NCBI RefSeq assembly: GCF_000764305.2 | Contig: NW_025939179.1 | Coordinates: 27,335 to 91,334 of the forward strand | Direction of reading: 5' to 3' | Length of the DNA: 64,000 nucleotides | Source: Hyalella azteca | Lineage: Eukaryota; Arthropoda; Malacostraca; Amphipoda; Hyalellidae | Shown here: one piece after another, positions 33,701 to 45,700 of the stretch | Layout of the letters: the number at the start of each line of letters is the position of its first letter | Numbering within the stretch: the first letter of the stretch is position 1 | Translations under genes and position numbers: made by a program | Notes under the pieces: model-generated | Databases searched by the model: none | Told to the model about the DNA's origin: nothing | Seen by the model: only the letters and a program-made list of their open reading frames with translations

Positions 33701-36700
33701 GGGTGACATCAGTTGCCTGCTACCTCACCCATGCTATGTAGGGTGACATCCTTTTCTCTGTACCCTCGTACACGCTCGCTATGTTCCCATCTAAGGTACG
33801 TAATCATGTTCATGTCTACCATTGATGTATGAGCTGGTCGAAGGATGTCTTCAACTCTCTAAACAATAAAATTTGGAAATAAATAATACTAACCGAGGGC
33901 ATTAATTTTTTAAATGACTGGAAAACAGCCTCCCAAGCCTGTAAGATATAACAAATTTAGGTTTAATGTTATTCGGTGAAGTCTGATTTTTCAACCCCTT
34001 GGCCGTCATTGCAAACCTGCCACAATTGTTTTAATTTTACTCTGTACTTCGTGAGAGCGCGACTGCCTGGCATTCATCAACAGGCCAACGAACCCAGTTA
34101 TTAGATTTTTTGCCGCCATAAACACTCATGATTATATATTCGTTGCTTTTTTCTGAAATTAATAACAGGCAAGTTTCAACTAGTCCAAGTCTGAACCTTT
34201 GTTCTACTAACTTCAATTAATGTGCCTTGTATGTCAAAACCCGGCCTAATGCAATGATTTCAAGGAATAGGTTTGCTTCTGACGTGTCACCGAGAATACT
34301 AATCATCTTGCTTAACAATTGAGAGTGATGATTTTCTTAAGTAGTTGCGTACATTATTTCGAATTGAACTATAATGGACTTGTCTTTATGAAACGAGAGC
34401 TGACGCGCTAAGTGAGTTCTATTTCTATTCATAAAAAGAAGCAACTTTTTTCAAGAGTTCTTGGTAGTTTTCTTGAAAGGCGCTATTGCTCAAGCCATTT
34501 ATAGAGCAGCACTGTGACTAGGAACGTTCTTGCTCTGTTCGGACTTTTCCATGGAGGCCACCTCATTACGGACCGTGAGTCGTCAGCGTCGCTCTCTTGC
34601 TGCTCGCTTTAACCTCGATCTTTGTAAACCGTGACGCAGCTCTGCCTTTGATAGCTCGCCCAACTCACAGGTGCTTCATCTTTGCGACTCTCCACCTCCC
34701 TAAACCTTACCCACCTTTCCTGCTTCGTCCTTTGCCCTTCAGCCCCCACAATCTCTCTCCTCCCTTGCTCCTCCTCCCCCCTCCTCAGGGCTACCCACAT
34801 TCCTGTGACCAGCCGACGTGTATACCTGCCTTCCGTCCTGCGGCCATGGCGTACCAGCCTTGTCTTACCACCTAATGATAGCGATCTCGTTAACCTGCAA
34901 TACCTTACCCTTAATACGGCATTCCGAGGAATGGGGCGCCATACTAACGAACTACCTTTGCTTGTATGCCTCTATCTTTTATTGAAATTTCAATAATTGT
35001 AATTATTACATAGATTGTTCCACAAGGACTTTTAATAAATGTGGAACGCATTCAAGGTGGCCGCCGCCGCTTCTAGAACGGCTTGCCTTGGCGGAGTGTG
35101 GGCAGTGAAATAATAGCTCGACCTCGCGCGCCGCTGAGACTAGAACTGCTGTGCCTCACGTCGCTGCAGAAATGACGCATAACCTTCAGTGTTGAACGTG
35201 TCTCATTTATGACGCGTAACATTCAGTGTTCAACGTGTCTCATTTATGACACGTAACATTCAGTGTTCAACGTGTCTCATTTATGACACGTAACATTCAG
35301 TGTTGAACGTGTCTCATTTATGACACGTAACATTCAGTGTTAAACGTGTCTCAATTATGACGCGTAATATTCAGTGTTGAAACTTGAACGTGTCTCATTT
35401 ATGACGCGTAACATTCAGTGTTGAACGTGTCTCATTGATGACTGCCGAGCGTTCCTGCCCGCCAAATGCTTGCTGAATAACAGTAAGAGTTGGGCACAAT
35501 GCTACACGAATAACAATTGAAATTACTCGTATAATCTTGAGGAAGCATCAATCATGTCAAGGAAGTTATATTTTCTCAATCGAATAGGCGTAGAATGAAG
35601 ATGAATTATAGAGTTGCGTCTTCAATGAGGTAGTGACCTTGCATTAACTTCTACGCTGTGTGTGAACTAATTCGGAAGCGGCAGACCTGACGCTTCCAAA
35701 ATTTTTATATCTTTTGCGTAATGGTTGAGTGAATGAATTCATAGAGTTAAGGTATAGAAAACCTGCACTAAATTATGAGCGTTGTTGAGTGTAGACGTAT
35801 AGCTGAGTCTTGCTTATCTCGGATGAGAGGCAAAAAGCGTTGCAAATTTTGTATCCATTAGTGCATATCATATTTGAATGGACTATTACTAATTAAATTC
35901 ATATGATCCTTTATTTCTTGGCCTCAATCGCTGCACTGGCTGTTAGTGCAGTGCACTCGCTGTTGGTGCAGTGCACTCGCTGCTGGTGCAGTGCACTCGC
36001 TGCTGGTGCAGTGCACTAGCTGTTGGTGCAGTGCACTCGCTGCTGGTGCAGTGCACTCGCTGCTGGTGCAGTGTACTCGCTACTGGTGCAGTGCACTCGC
36101 TGCTGGTGCAGTTTCTTTCGAGAAAGTGCACATTCTGTGGCAGCGAGCGTCTGTTGAGCGCGCCTCATCTACCGCAGTCACTTTCACCCTCACTTCTGCG
36201 CACAACAACGGAAGTTGCTTGTGTCCAATGGCACATTTCGAACACAGCGCGGTGTGTTACTGGAGTCTGGAGTCGAAATATTTTATAAGATTATTTCCTT
36301 TCAGGTGTCATATTTGAAGTTGTCTTCAGCTAAGAGATAGATGCGTTTTATTGACTTATTCTCGTTTTACATTCTTTTTCGTTGATTTATTTTCCACTAA
36401 TTAGGTACGTACATTGAGTGTTTCAAATTTTTTATAACGTCGTGATGTTCAGCGCAAAAGTTTAATCGACATTTTGCTTCCAAAAACTCGTATACAAGAG
36501 AATAAAATGTTAATTTCCTTATTGTAAGACGGATGTTGCGCAGGTCCTGTGCAGAGTGATTACCAGTCGCTTGTTGCTTAAGTAATCGTACAGAGTGTGC
36601 CTTTGCTTGTGCGGAGGTACTGTACCTGTCGCCTGGTACCAAAGTGATCTTATAATGTGCCTCTTACCTGCGCAGAGCGACTGTACCTGTCGCCTGGTAC

Positions 36701-39700
36701 CAAACTAATCTTATAATGTGCCTCTTACCTGCGCAGAGCGACTGTACGTCTGTCGCCTGATACCAAAGTGATCTTATAATGTGCCTCTTACCTGCGCAGA
36801 GCGACTGTACCTGTCGCCTGGTACCAAAGTAATCTTATAATGTGCCTCTTACCTGCGCAGAGCGACTGTACGTCTGTCGCCTGATACCAAAGTGATCTTA
36901 TAATGTGCCTCTTACCTACGCAGAGCGACTGTACCTGTCGCCTGGTACCAAAGTAATCGTATAATGTACGTCTTACCTGCGCAGAGCGACTGTACGTCTG
37001 TCGCCTGGTACCAAAGTAATCGTATAATGTACCTCTTACCTGCGCAGAGCGACTGTACCTGTCGCCCGTGGAGACGCAGTGCCAGAACATCGACTACCAC
37101 ATCTTCGACGAGGACAGCGACGTCACGAGCTTCAGCGACGACGAGATGGCAAGACTACGTGAGTAGAGAAACTCATAAGACGTGTTAAGCTCGTCAGTTT
37201 TCCGTATGGCTTATTTTGTTGCAAACCAAATGACGTTAGGTAGTTATGACGTCGCTATTATTGAGAAAACGCTCAATTTACGTTTTCTTAATAGAATTTG
37301 CAAGCTAGTGTGAATATATGAATTACTTAATTTCTACTTCTGATTTTTCACTATAAGAGCTTATTAGGTTGAGGATATTTTATATCTAAATGCAACTACT
37401 TGCCTGCTTATAATGAAGCTCCTCTCCGATTTATTGATTTAAAGTTTGGGTTCATGTTTATCACAGTTCTCGGATGGCAGGCACATCCGTAAGATCTCCT
37501 TATTTTTCGTTTATATGTATTTTCTGCTCCTGTTAACACAAAACTCGCATCCCTCAAATAGAAAAATATATCTTATTAACAGTGTAATAAAGAGTTTTCT
37601 ATTAGTAATAATGAGTATATATGTTTGCAATTGTTTTTCATCGTATGACTCAACATGTGAGTTCAGAATTGCATAATTTCACTATAAGCTGCCAAGTTAA
37701 GCGTTGTGGCTATGATAACATCAATGTCTCTAAGCGTCTTGTGCACCGATAGCCTGTTCAGCATACAGTTATTAAAGGCCTATTACATGATATTATGGTA
37801 ACTCTTATTAATAATTAATCTTTGGGACCAAAATTGCATATCGTTAAGATTCCAATTGCCATTCAAATTTCAATTGTTCGAAAAATATCGGTTGAATTCT
37901 CGTCTAAGTCAATCCCTGTACCACACTCATCTCAATATCTACTGCTGCTATAATGTCACCAAATAGCGGCAGTCTTGTGTGCTACTTTGCTCCTGTTGTA
38001 CTTATGTACAACATACAACACCTGTACTGTGACTTGAATGTATAAGCTCATCACTCGTAAGGCGCATGCCTGCAGTGTGGCAGTCTTGCCATGAACGGTC
38101 TTCCTCAACCAACAAAACGTAGCGCGATTCTAACCTCTTCTCCACGATCGACCTCGCTGCATTGAGCAAGAAGGGAGCTTTGCTTGAAAGTACTGCAGCA
38201 ATGAACTGGGTTGGTACAGGTGGTTACTGTCAGAAAGTGAAGTACTGCAGCAATGAACTGGGTTGGTACAGGTGGTTACTGTCAGAAAGTGAAGTACTGC
38301 AGCAATGAACTGGGTTGGTACAGGTGGTTACTGTCAGAAAGTGAAGTACTGCAGCAATGAACTGGGTTGGTACAGGTGGTTACTGTCAGAAAGTGAAGTA
38401 CTGCAGCAATGAACTGGGTTGGTACAGGTGGTTACTGTCAGAAAGTGAAGTACTGCAGCAATGAACTGGGTTGGTACAGGTGGTTACTGTCAGAAAGTGA
38501 AGTACTGCAGCAAGGGACTGGGTTGGTACAGGTGGTTACTGTCAGAAAGTGAAGTACTGCAGCAAGGGACTGGGCTGCTCCAAAGGTTTATGCCGAAAGT
38601 AACGTAACGAACAGGTTCGGCGCCTGCCCCTCAGTTCAGCAAAAAGTTGAAGCACTGTTGCTTCCTGCGTGGCGGTGCTCGTGCCGCTGGATATCCACCG
38701 TGTGAAGCATGCGGTGACCCCACCGCTGCACTGATATCCACCGTGTGAAGCATGCGGTGACCCCACCGCTGCACTGATATCCACCGTGTGAAGCTTGCCA
38801 CCACTGCACTGATGAACATTACAAGCCTGTATAGAAGCTTCCACTCAATTAACTTATTATATGAAGTTTACTCCTGTGGATCGTTCGATTTTACGAGGTT
38901 CAAACGAGTTGAAATAAAGCATTTAGCGTCTGTTCAACCCGGGCTTTTGTGTGTTGGTCACTGATTAATTAAATTAACCACTGATGAAGGATACGACAAG
39001 TTTTCGAACAATTCTAACTAACAAATAATAAAGACCTCACGCCACCCAATCAGTAAAATACAAAAATCTAACTTCACTTCGCGGTCAGAAAAACAGAATA
39101 CAGAACTGACGTATGAATTGTTTTGGGGTTTTAATTCTGTAGAATAATGACGTGCGCGTATTTTAATCCGAAAATTGCGAGAGACAACGTGCTGAGTAAG
39201 ACGAAGGAAACCTTCAATGCTGAGGGAGACTTCGGGGGCAACCTTCAGTGCTGAGGGAGACTTCGGGGGCAACCTTCAGTGCTGAGGGAGACTTCAGGCC
39301 AACATTCCAAGAAAATTTTTAATTAAACGCCAAGTGTCGGTAAATTTACTTCGTTGGTAGAGGCAATAGTTCTGTTCTATAAGCATTGCTTGTGAAGATA
39401 ACAATTTTTGCCCACTTTACACTATAGTTTAATCGTGTTGGAAGGGTTATAAAGCTTACAACAGTTTGTTGCTCGTCCCGGAACGATCCTGAAATGCGAG
39501 TGGCATACCTCCACTTAACTAAAAATAACGTAATTTGCTCAATATTTCTCTTCGGAAAACTTGAGGAGACAACGAAAAATTACGTTGAAGTCATAAACAT
39601 TACTCCGATTCTGATCAAAGCATAAATCCTTTTATTCGGAGTATAGCGTAGAGGTTATCGTATCTAAAGTGTAAAATTTAGGTAATTTAGACCTGATCGA

Positions 39701-42700
39701 TCTTCTAGTAGAGAACTGAACAAATGGTCGAAGCCCTCAGAAACCCCATTCTGCATTCAACTTCTTAGTGGTTGAAAAAAAAATTGAAGATCACTTGTCC
39801 ATCGCTTACATGCGATGAGTTACAGTGGTTACCCATGGACACCACGATGAATAACCTGAACTTTGTTGCATAGATAGTGGTCTACATTTAACGCAAAAAT
39901 ATTCATGTTTAGCTTTCCCTATCTATTGTATTTCTGATTAATAATTGAAATTGCCGGAGCTAAATTTTTATTTATTACTATGTAATTTTCTATCCGGGAG
40001 AAACCATCGCAATTTTGAATTCTCTAAAAGTAGCAGGAGACGAGTCGAATACACCCAGTCTCGCCTGCCACCTCTGGACGACACTTTCTACTGTAGCCGC
40101 CATAGCGGCCGGTGCTCCGCTTCTAGGTCGTTTGAAAGGCCGTCTCTTAGCGCTTCTTGATCGCTTCCTTGTACGTCTAGATCGGTGTATGTTAGTCCCG
40201 CATTTCTCTGATCGGTGTATGTTAGTCCCGCATTTCTCTGATCGGTGTATGTTAGTCCCGCATTTCTCTGATCGAGAGTGGACATACCACCTGAGCAGGT
40301 GTAGGCAGGTGAGTGGACATACCACCTGAGCAGGTGTAGGCAGGTGAGTGGACATACCAGCCGAACTTGTGTACCAGGAACAGCCAACTTGATCGTGCAA
40401 GAGAGCGCCACGGAGGCCGTGTTTTTCATCGCTAGTGAGCCAAGACAGCGGTGGAGACGCTATCTCTTGTATAGCTGCCGAGGTCTGTGACCTCAAGAAT
40501 ATAAGTGGCGGCCGCTGCTACAGCCGCGGACATAGGCTTGGTTCGGTTCCTGCAGAACTTAGAGGTTATAATCGTCGCTTACTTGTCAGCTATGGCATGG
40601 GTACAAACGAGACTATAAGAATACAACTTGCTGTATGTGTAGAATTTACTGAATTTTTTTCCACGTCGTATTTCTACAACAATTGGCCTTTATTGTGCAG
40701 TCGCAAATTCGTCGTTATCGTCGCGAGCTCTCAGAGCAACATTATAGCGGGCCCCACCTTATTTGCTAGATTTGTTTCTGTTGGTTGATAAGCTTGTGCG
40801 CCTCGTGTAAATCGCACACCAGTTCCATATTCAGGTTATTCAGAACACGCGGCAGGCCTACGAGCGTTGTGGCGAGCATTCCTTTTGTTCGTCTACTTGT
40901 TCAACTTAATGATAGAACGAGTACAACCTGGTCTTGAATCGTCCGTTTGTTGACCTACTGATGCAAATAATGGATAATTTGAGAAAAATTTGGACTTTAG
41001 TCGTTCTTTTTTTTAATTACTGGTGCAAATAATGGATAATTTGAAAGAAAAATTGAACTTGAATTGTTCTTTTGTTGAACTACTGGCGCAAATAATGGAT
41101 AATTTGAGAAAAATTTGGACTTGAATTGTTCTTTTGTTGAACTACTGGTGCAAATAATGGATAATTTAAAAAAATTCACTTGAGTCGTTCTTTTGTTGAA
41201 CTACTGATGTAAATAATGGATAATTTGAAAAAAAATTGGACTTGAGTCGTTCTTTTGTTGAATTAACTAGAGGTGCAAGCGATGGACAATAAGAGGCCAA
41301 CTTGACAACCTGGAATCAATTTTCAAAGTCTGCACGATGCTGTTACGGGGTCGCATTTTTCTGCGCGTTACTTCAATGCTTGAAATTTCAAAGAGCAATT
41401 TTAGTTTCTTCACTGCATGCACTGAGCTTCACTCAGCGATTGATGCCAGTATCACAATCGAGCTTAACTTATGAGCTTCTCATCGAATTCGTGAATTGCT
41501 CGGTTGAAGAATATCGTCTGTCACCGTTCTTATGTTGTTATATCACAAACACCTCTTGAGTCATGAGTTAGTGAAAGTCTCATTTTTTTATAATTTCTCG
41601 TAGACAGTAAAAGTAGTAACTGGATAACTATTATCCTATCGCGTGTTTTTCGTTGCATTCTACTGAACTTAATGTAATATTCTCTTGAGGCGAAAGATCA
41701 CAAAATTTAGTCAAAGCTTTAATAAATGAGAAAACCTCTAGCAATACTAAAATAATCTTCCACAACTTGGAACAATTTGAATAAAGTTTGGGGGCCTCGA
41801 CTAGCTTTTTCGCTGCCCCTTGCAAATGGCCTCAACACTTGTCATGGTGGAGAAATGCTCAACATTAATCCGCATTACGTGAAGGTTGATCTTACAGACC
41901 GTTTGCTCCTGTACAGCAGGAATGGCTCAATAAAATGCTGTACTCGCAAAGTACTGAATTTTAAATTTGTCATTACAGGAAATTCATTTTAGATGAAAGG
42001 ATGTGGCACTGTACAATGTGAATAGTATTTTTTATTTCGAGAAAGACTGCTTAGACATCCATGAGATTCCTCGCTGATATACTTCAGAGAAACGTGTCCC
42101 AGGCTGAGGCCGAAGCCTCGCCCTATCTGCTGGAGATCACGCAGTCGTATATATCGCCGTGGCCCCCACAGTGAGGTGGTGAACTCGCTTCACGGCGCTT
42201 GCAATTTGCTTTCGAACCTCTCCCATGCTGTTTAGATAAGATAATCTAAAGCCACGTTGATTACCATCATTATTGGAGACTTTAATGTTTTTTAGGTTAA
42301 TCCCTGGTAACGATTGATCACTCATGTGCAGACATGGCGAGGTCGATGATCGCAATGTTCATCGTATCGTTCTTCTTCGTGTTTGTGATAAGATAATCTA
42401 AAGCCACGTTGATTACCATCATTATTGGAGACTTTAATGTTTGTTAGGTTAATCCCTGGTAACATTTGATCACTCATGTGCAGACATGGCGAGGTCGATG
42501 ATCGCACTGTTCATCGTATCGTTCTTCTTCGTGTTTGTGGCGTTCTTCACGGGCGTGGCGGGCTGCTGGCGCCGCTCCCCTGGCAACGTCGCATCCACCG
42601 CCATCCTCATGCTCCTGTCCTGTGAGTGGCATTACACCATAACGAAGTTGTAAAGGAATTTCTTACGTTTTATGAAATATATTGAATAACCAATGTTTCT

Positions 42701-45700
42701 AAATATTTTCTGACAATTGATTGTTTCTTTGTTACGAAAACAAATGATATTCGTGGCTGAGCGGCGATTGCTGTAATGTGACATTCGTTTTGCGATAAAC
42801 TTACACAGATGCTACCAGCATTACTACTTTAGGTGCACTTTGTACTCAATTTGCGAAAACTTGAACCTATTTCGATATTTTCAATTCGGGAAATGTCTGC
42901 TCAACTGTAATTGAATATTAGACTTTATTTATTTTGAGTGTATAAGTGAAAATTGTAGATATGGTTGACTTGTCTCTGCTCAACTGTAATTGAATATTAG
43001 ATTTTATTTATTTTGAGTGCATATTTGAAAATTGTAGATAGGGTTGACTTGTCTCCCAGACAAGTTTGGCGCAGTAACTATAATAGTGGTGCAGTAGTGT
43101 AATGTTCGGTAGGTAGTGTAGTGGTGCAGTAGTGCAGCAGTGCAGTAGTGCAGCAGTGCAGTAGTGTAGCAGTGCAGCAGTGCAGTACAGTAGCAGTGCA
43201 GTAGCAGTGCAGTACAGTAGCAGTGCAGTAGCAGTGCAGTACAACAGCTCGTGGTCCCCAGGCCTGTTCGCGGCGGGGGGCATGGGGCTGTGGCACGGCG
43301 TCGAGTACTACGAGGAGGAGCGCATCAGGACGGCGCCCTTCCGAGGCTCCTGGGACGATGTGAGTTAATATAGTTACGTGTGCTTAGCCACACTTACATG
43401 CGCCTTAGCCACACTTACATGCTGCTTAGCCACACTTACATGCTGCTTAGCCACACTTACATGCGCCTTAGCCACACTTACATGCTCCTTAGCCACACTT
43501 ACATGCTACCTTAGCTACACTTACATGCGCCTTAGCCACACTTACATGCTGCTTAGCCACACTTACATGCTCCTTAGCTACACTTACATGCGCCTTAGCC
43601 ACATTTACATGCTCCTTAGCTACACTTACATGCGCCTTAGCCACACTTACATGCTCCTTAGCTACACTTACATGCTCCTTAGCCACACTTACATGCTCCT
43701 TAGCCACACTTATATGCACACTTACAGCCATCAGTTCTATAAGTGAAGCTAAATTCATTTGCTGCTCTGTGCAATCATGCAATATGTGTGCCTTTTTTAT
43801 TTTTTTAAGCGCCAGCTCGTTCTGACAACACACGAGCGTTAAGCCATTACTTTTGAGTAGCAACAATTAAAACGATGTAATATGAAGACCTCGGCCAATA
43901 CTTTCAGCTGTGACCTCGGCCAATACTTTAAGTTTTATTTCAAGGTGTTTTAATTCTAATAAATAAATAAGCGGCTTGGGAACGTCGCGTCAGTGGACGG
44001 AATCGACGACGTCGCAGGTAGCAGTTCTCCCACAGATCGAGACAGTCGTCCCCAGGTGCAGTTGTGGCGTACAAGTTCTACGCCTTCTTGACAAGCCGGA
44101 GCACGTCTACATATTCTTATTTTAATCACATAATTGTAAAACGGGAATGCAAATTTATGTACAGCATTCCTAAGACAGCCACAAGTTGCCTTTGTAAACA
44201 AGACCATGTCTTATGAATTGGTCCTTGCTGAAGCTCGTCCCTGCTGCAGCAACTTTATACTCACCAAACCTTGTCTTTTATTTGCCATGCTTCTTGTGAT
44301 CGCTTGTGGTCCTCGTGTTTAGACGGGACCTTAGACGAAACTAACTTCACCTCTACAGTAATAGATTGCCGGCGCCATCTCGGCATGTGCAGGCTGTTCT
44401 GCGCTACGTATCTCGAGAATAGTTTTCAAGCTCGCCATTTGATTTCCGTTCATTTTCCTGCAGAGCTCAACATTATCTATTCGTTTATTTTTGACGCAAT
44501 CCTATCTCTCCTTCATCTCTCCTTCAAAGAAGCACTCTTCATCAGTTCCTGTTGCCTTCCCCTTAGAACATCTAGAATATGCATGTTATTTTTTATTGAG
44601 ACTTCTGACCTAATTGATTAATTTATCAACCTTTTAGTAAAAGAAGCTGATGAAATAGCCCAAATCCTCCATTCACGAAGAAGCAACGAATTCGTTCGTT
44701 CATGTAGTTCTTCAACTGATCGTAATGATTCCTTCGTAGCATATATTCATACTCATTATAGTTCTTGATGATGCAATAAAGTAATTTATGCGTCAATTCA
44801 TTATAAAGTACTACTGTAGCGCTTATATTTTTGCGTATAAAAATACCCACTCTTCTGCTGTGTTGGACGAGGCGACACTCTAACTCCTGCACCTATAAAA
44901 TATGATTAATTTGCACTAATAATTATGTAACGTCAGATGCTGGAGAATTCTACGCATATTTGGTACGACTGGTCGTACATGCTGGCGTGGGTGGGCTCAG
45001 GCATGGCATTGCTGTCATTCTGCCTCTTCCTAGGAGCGTCCCAGTGCATGCAGTCTGAGTACCGCAAGGAACAGAGCAAACAGATGCAGTACATGATGCC
45101 AGGTACTGAGCAAACACATACAGTACATTGTGCTACTGTGCCCAGTACATGTACCTCGTGCTTCTTACGCCACGCCAGTAATCGCACAAAATAATTCTCT
45201 TTCTCACTGGGCTCCACGAACACAGCTACGAGCCTGCTCCTCCACAGCTACATAATATTATATTTAATGCTTTCTAACAAATTTTGTACAGGCATGCACT
45301 ATGTTAGCTGTCACTGCATGGCAATAACTAACATCTTGAAGTGCGTGTGTGTATATATAGTGTGGTCTGTGTAGTGTAAACTGTGCAGGGAATTTTATCG
45401 GAAGTATTTTTAATTACATCGGTTATGCCCACAGATTATCCTTCATTTCTTATATAATCAATTGCCTTTAGATGACTCTTCACTAATGGTTCAATTCCGT
45501 GGGTTTAGCCCCTGAACCTCAAACGTCTTTTGACCAGCAACTTGTGAGGTTCTCTAACCTCGCTCAATAATGCGAGGTGTGACTCATGGTGACCGCGATT
45601 AATCACATCGAAGTTGTACTATAACTTGCATTTATTATTCTGCTCATTATTCTCTGATGTGACCATCTCTTCTTTATATAATTATTTAAGCTTTGGGTTA

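Larger units (their letters stand above)
30372..37047 (+). other. claudin-like gene, second intron (6.7 kb)
   Basis: It holds the arrays at 31.5, 33.5, 35.2, 35.9 and 36.6 kb, an assembly N (33682) and a pyrimidine-rich tract at about 34680-34800. No nested gene is seen. Confidence 0.7.
37159..42483 (+). other. claudin-like gene, third intron (5.3 kb)
   Basis: It holds the arrays at 38.2, 38.7, 39.2, 40.2 and 40.9 kb and the duplicated exon D fragment at 42.3 kb. A GC-rich antisense frame (39990-40496) with an Arg/Ser-rich segment is noted as a finding but not supported as a gene. Confidence 0.7.

Noticed and set aside
34680..34800. Pyrimidine-rich open frames around 34.6-35.0 kb
   Set aside because: Compositional effect of a C/T-rich tract. 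No conserved protein features.
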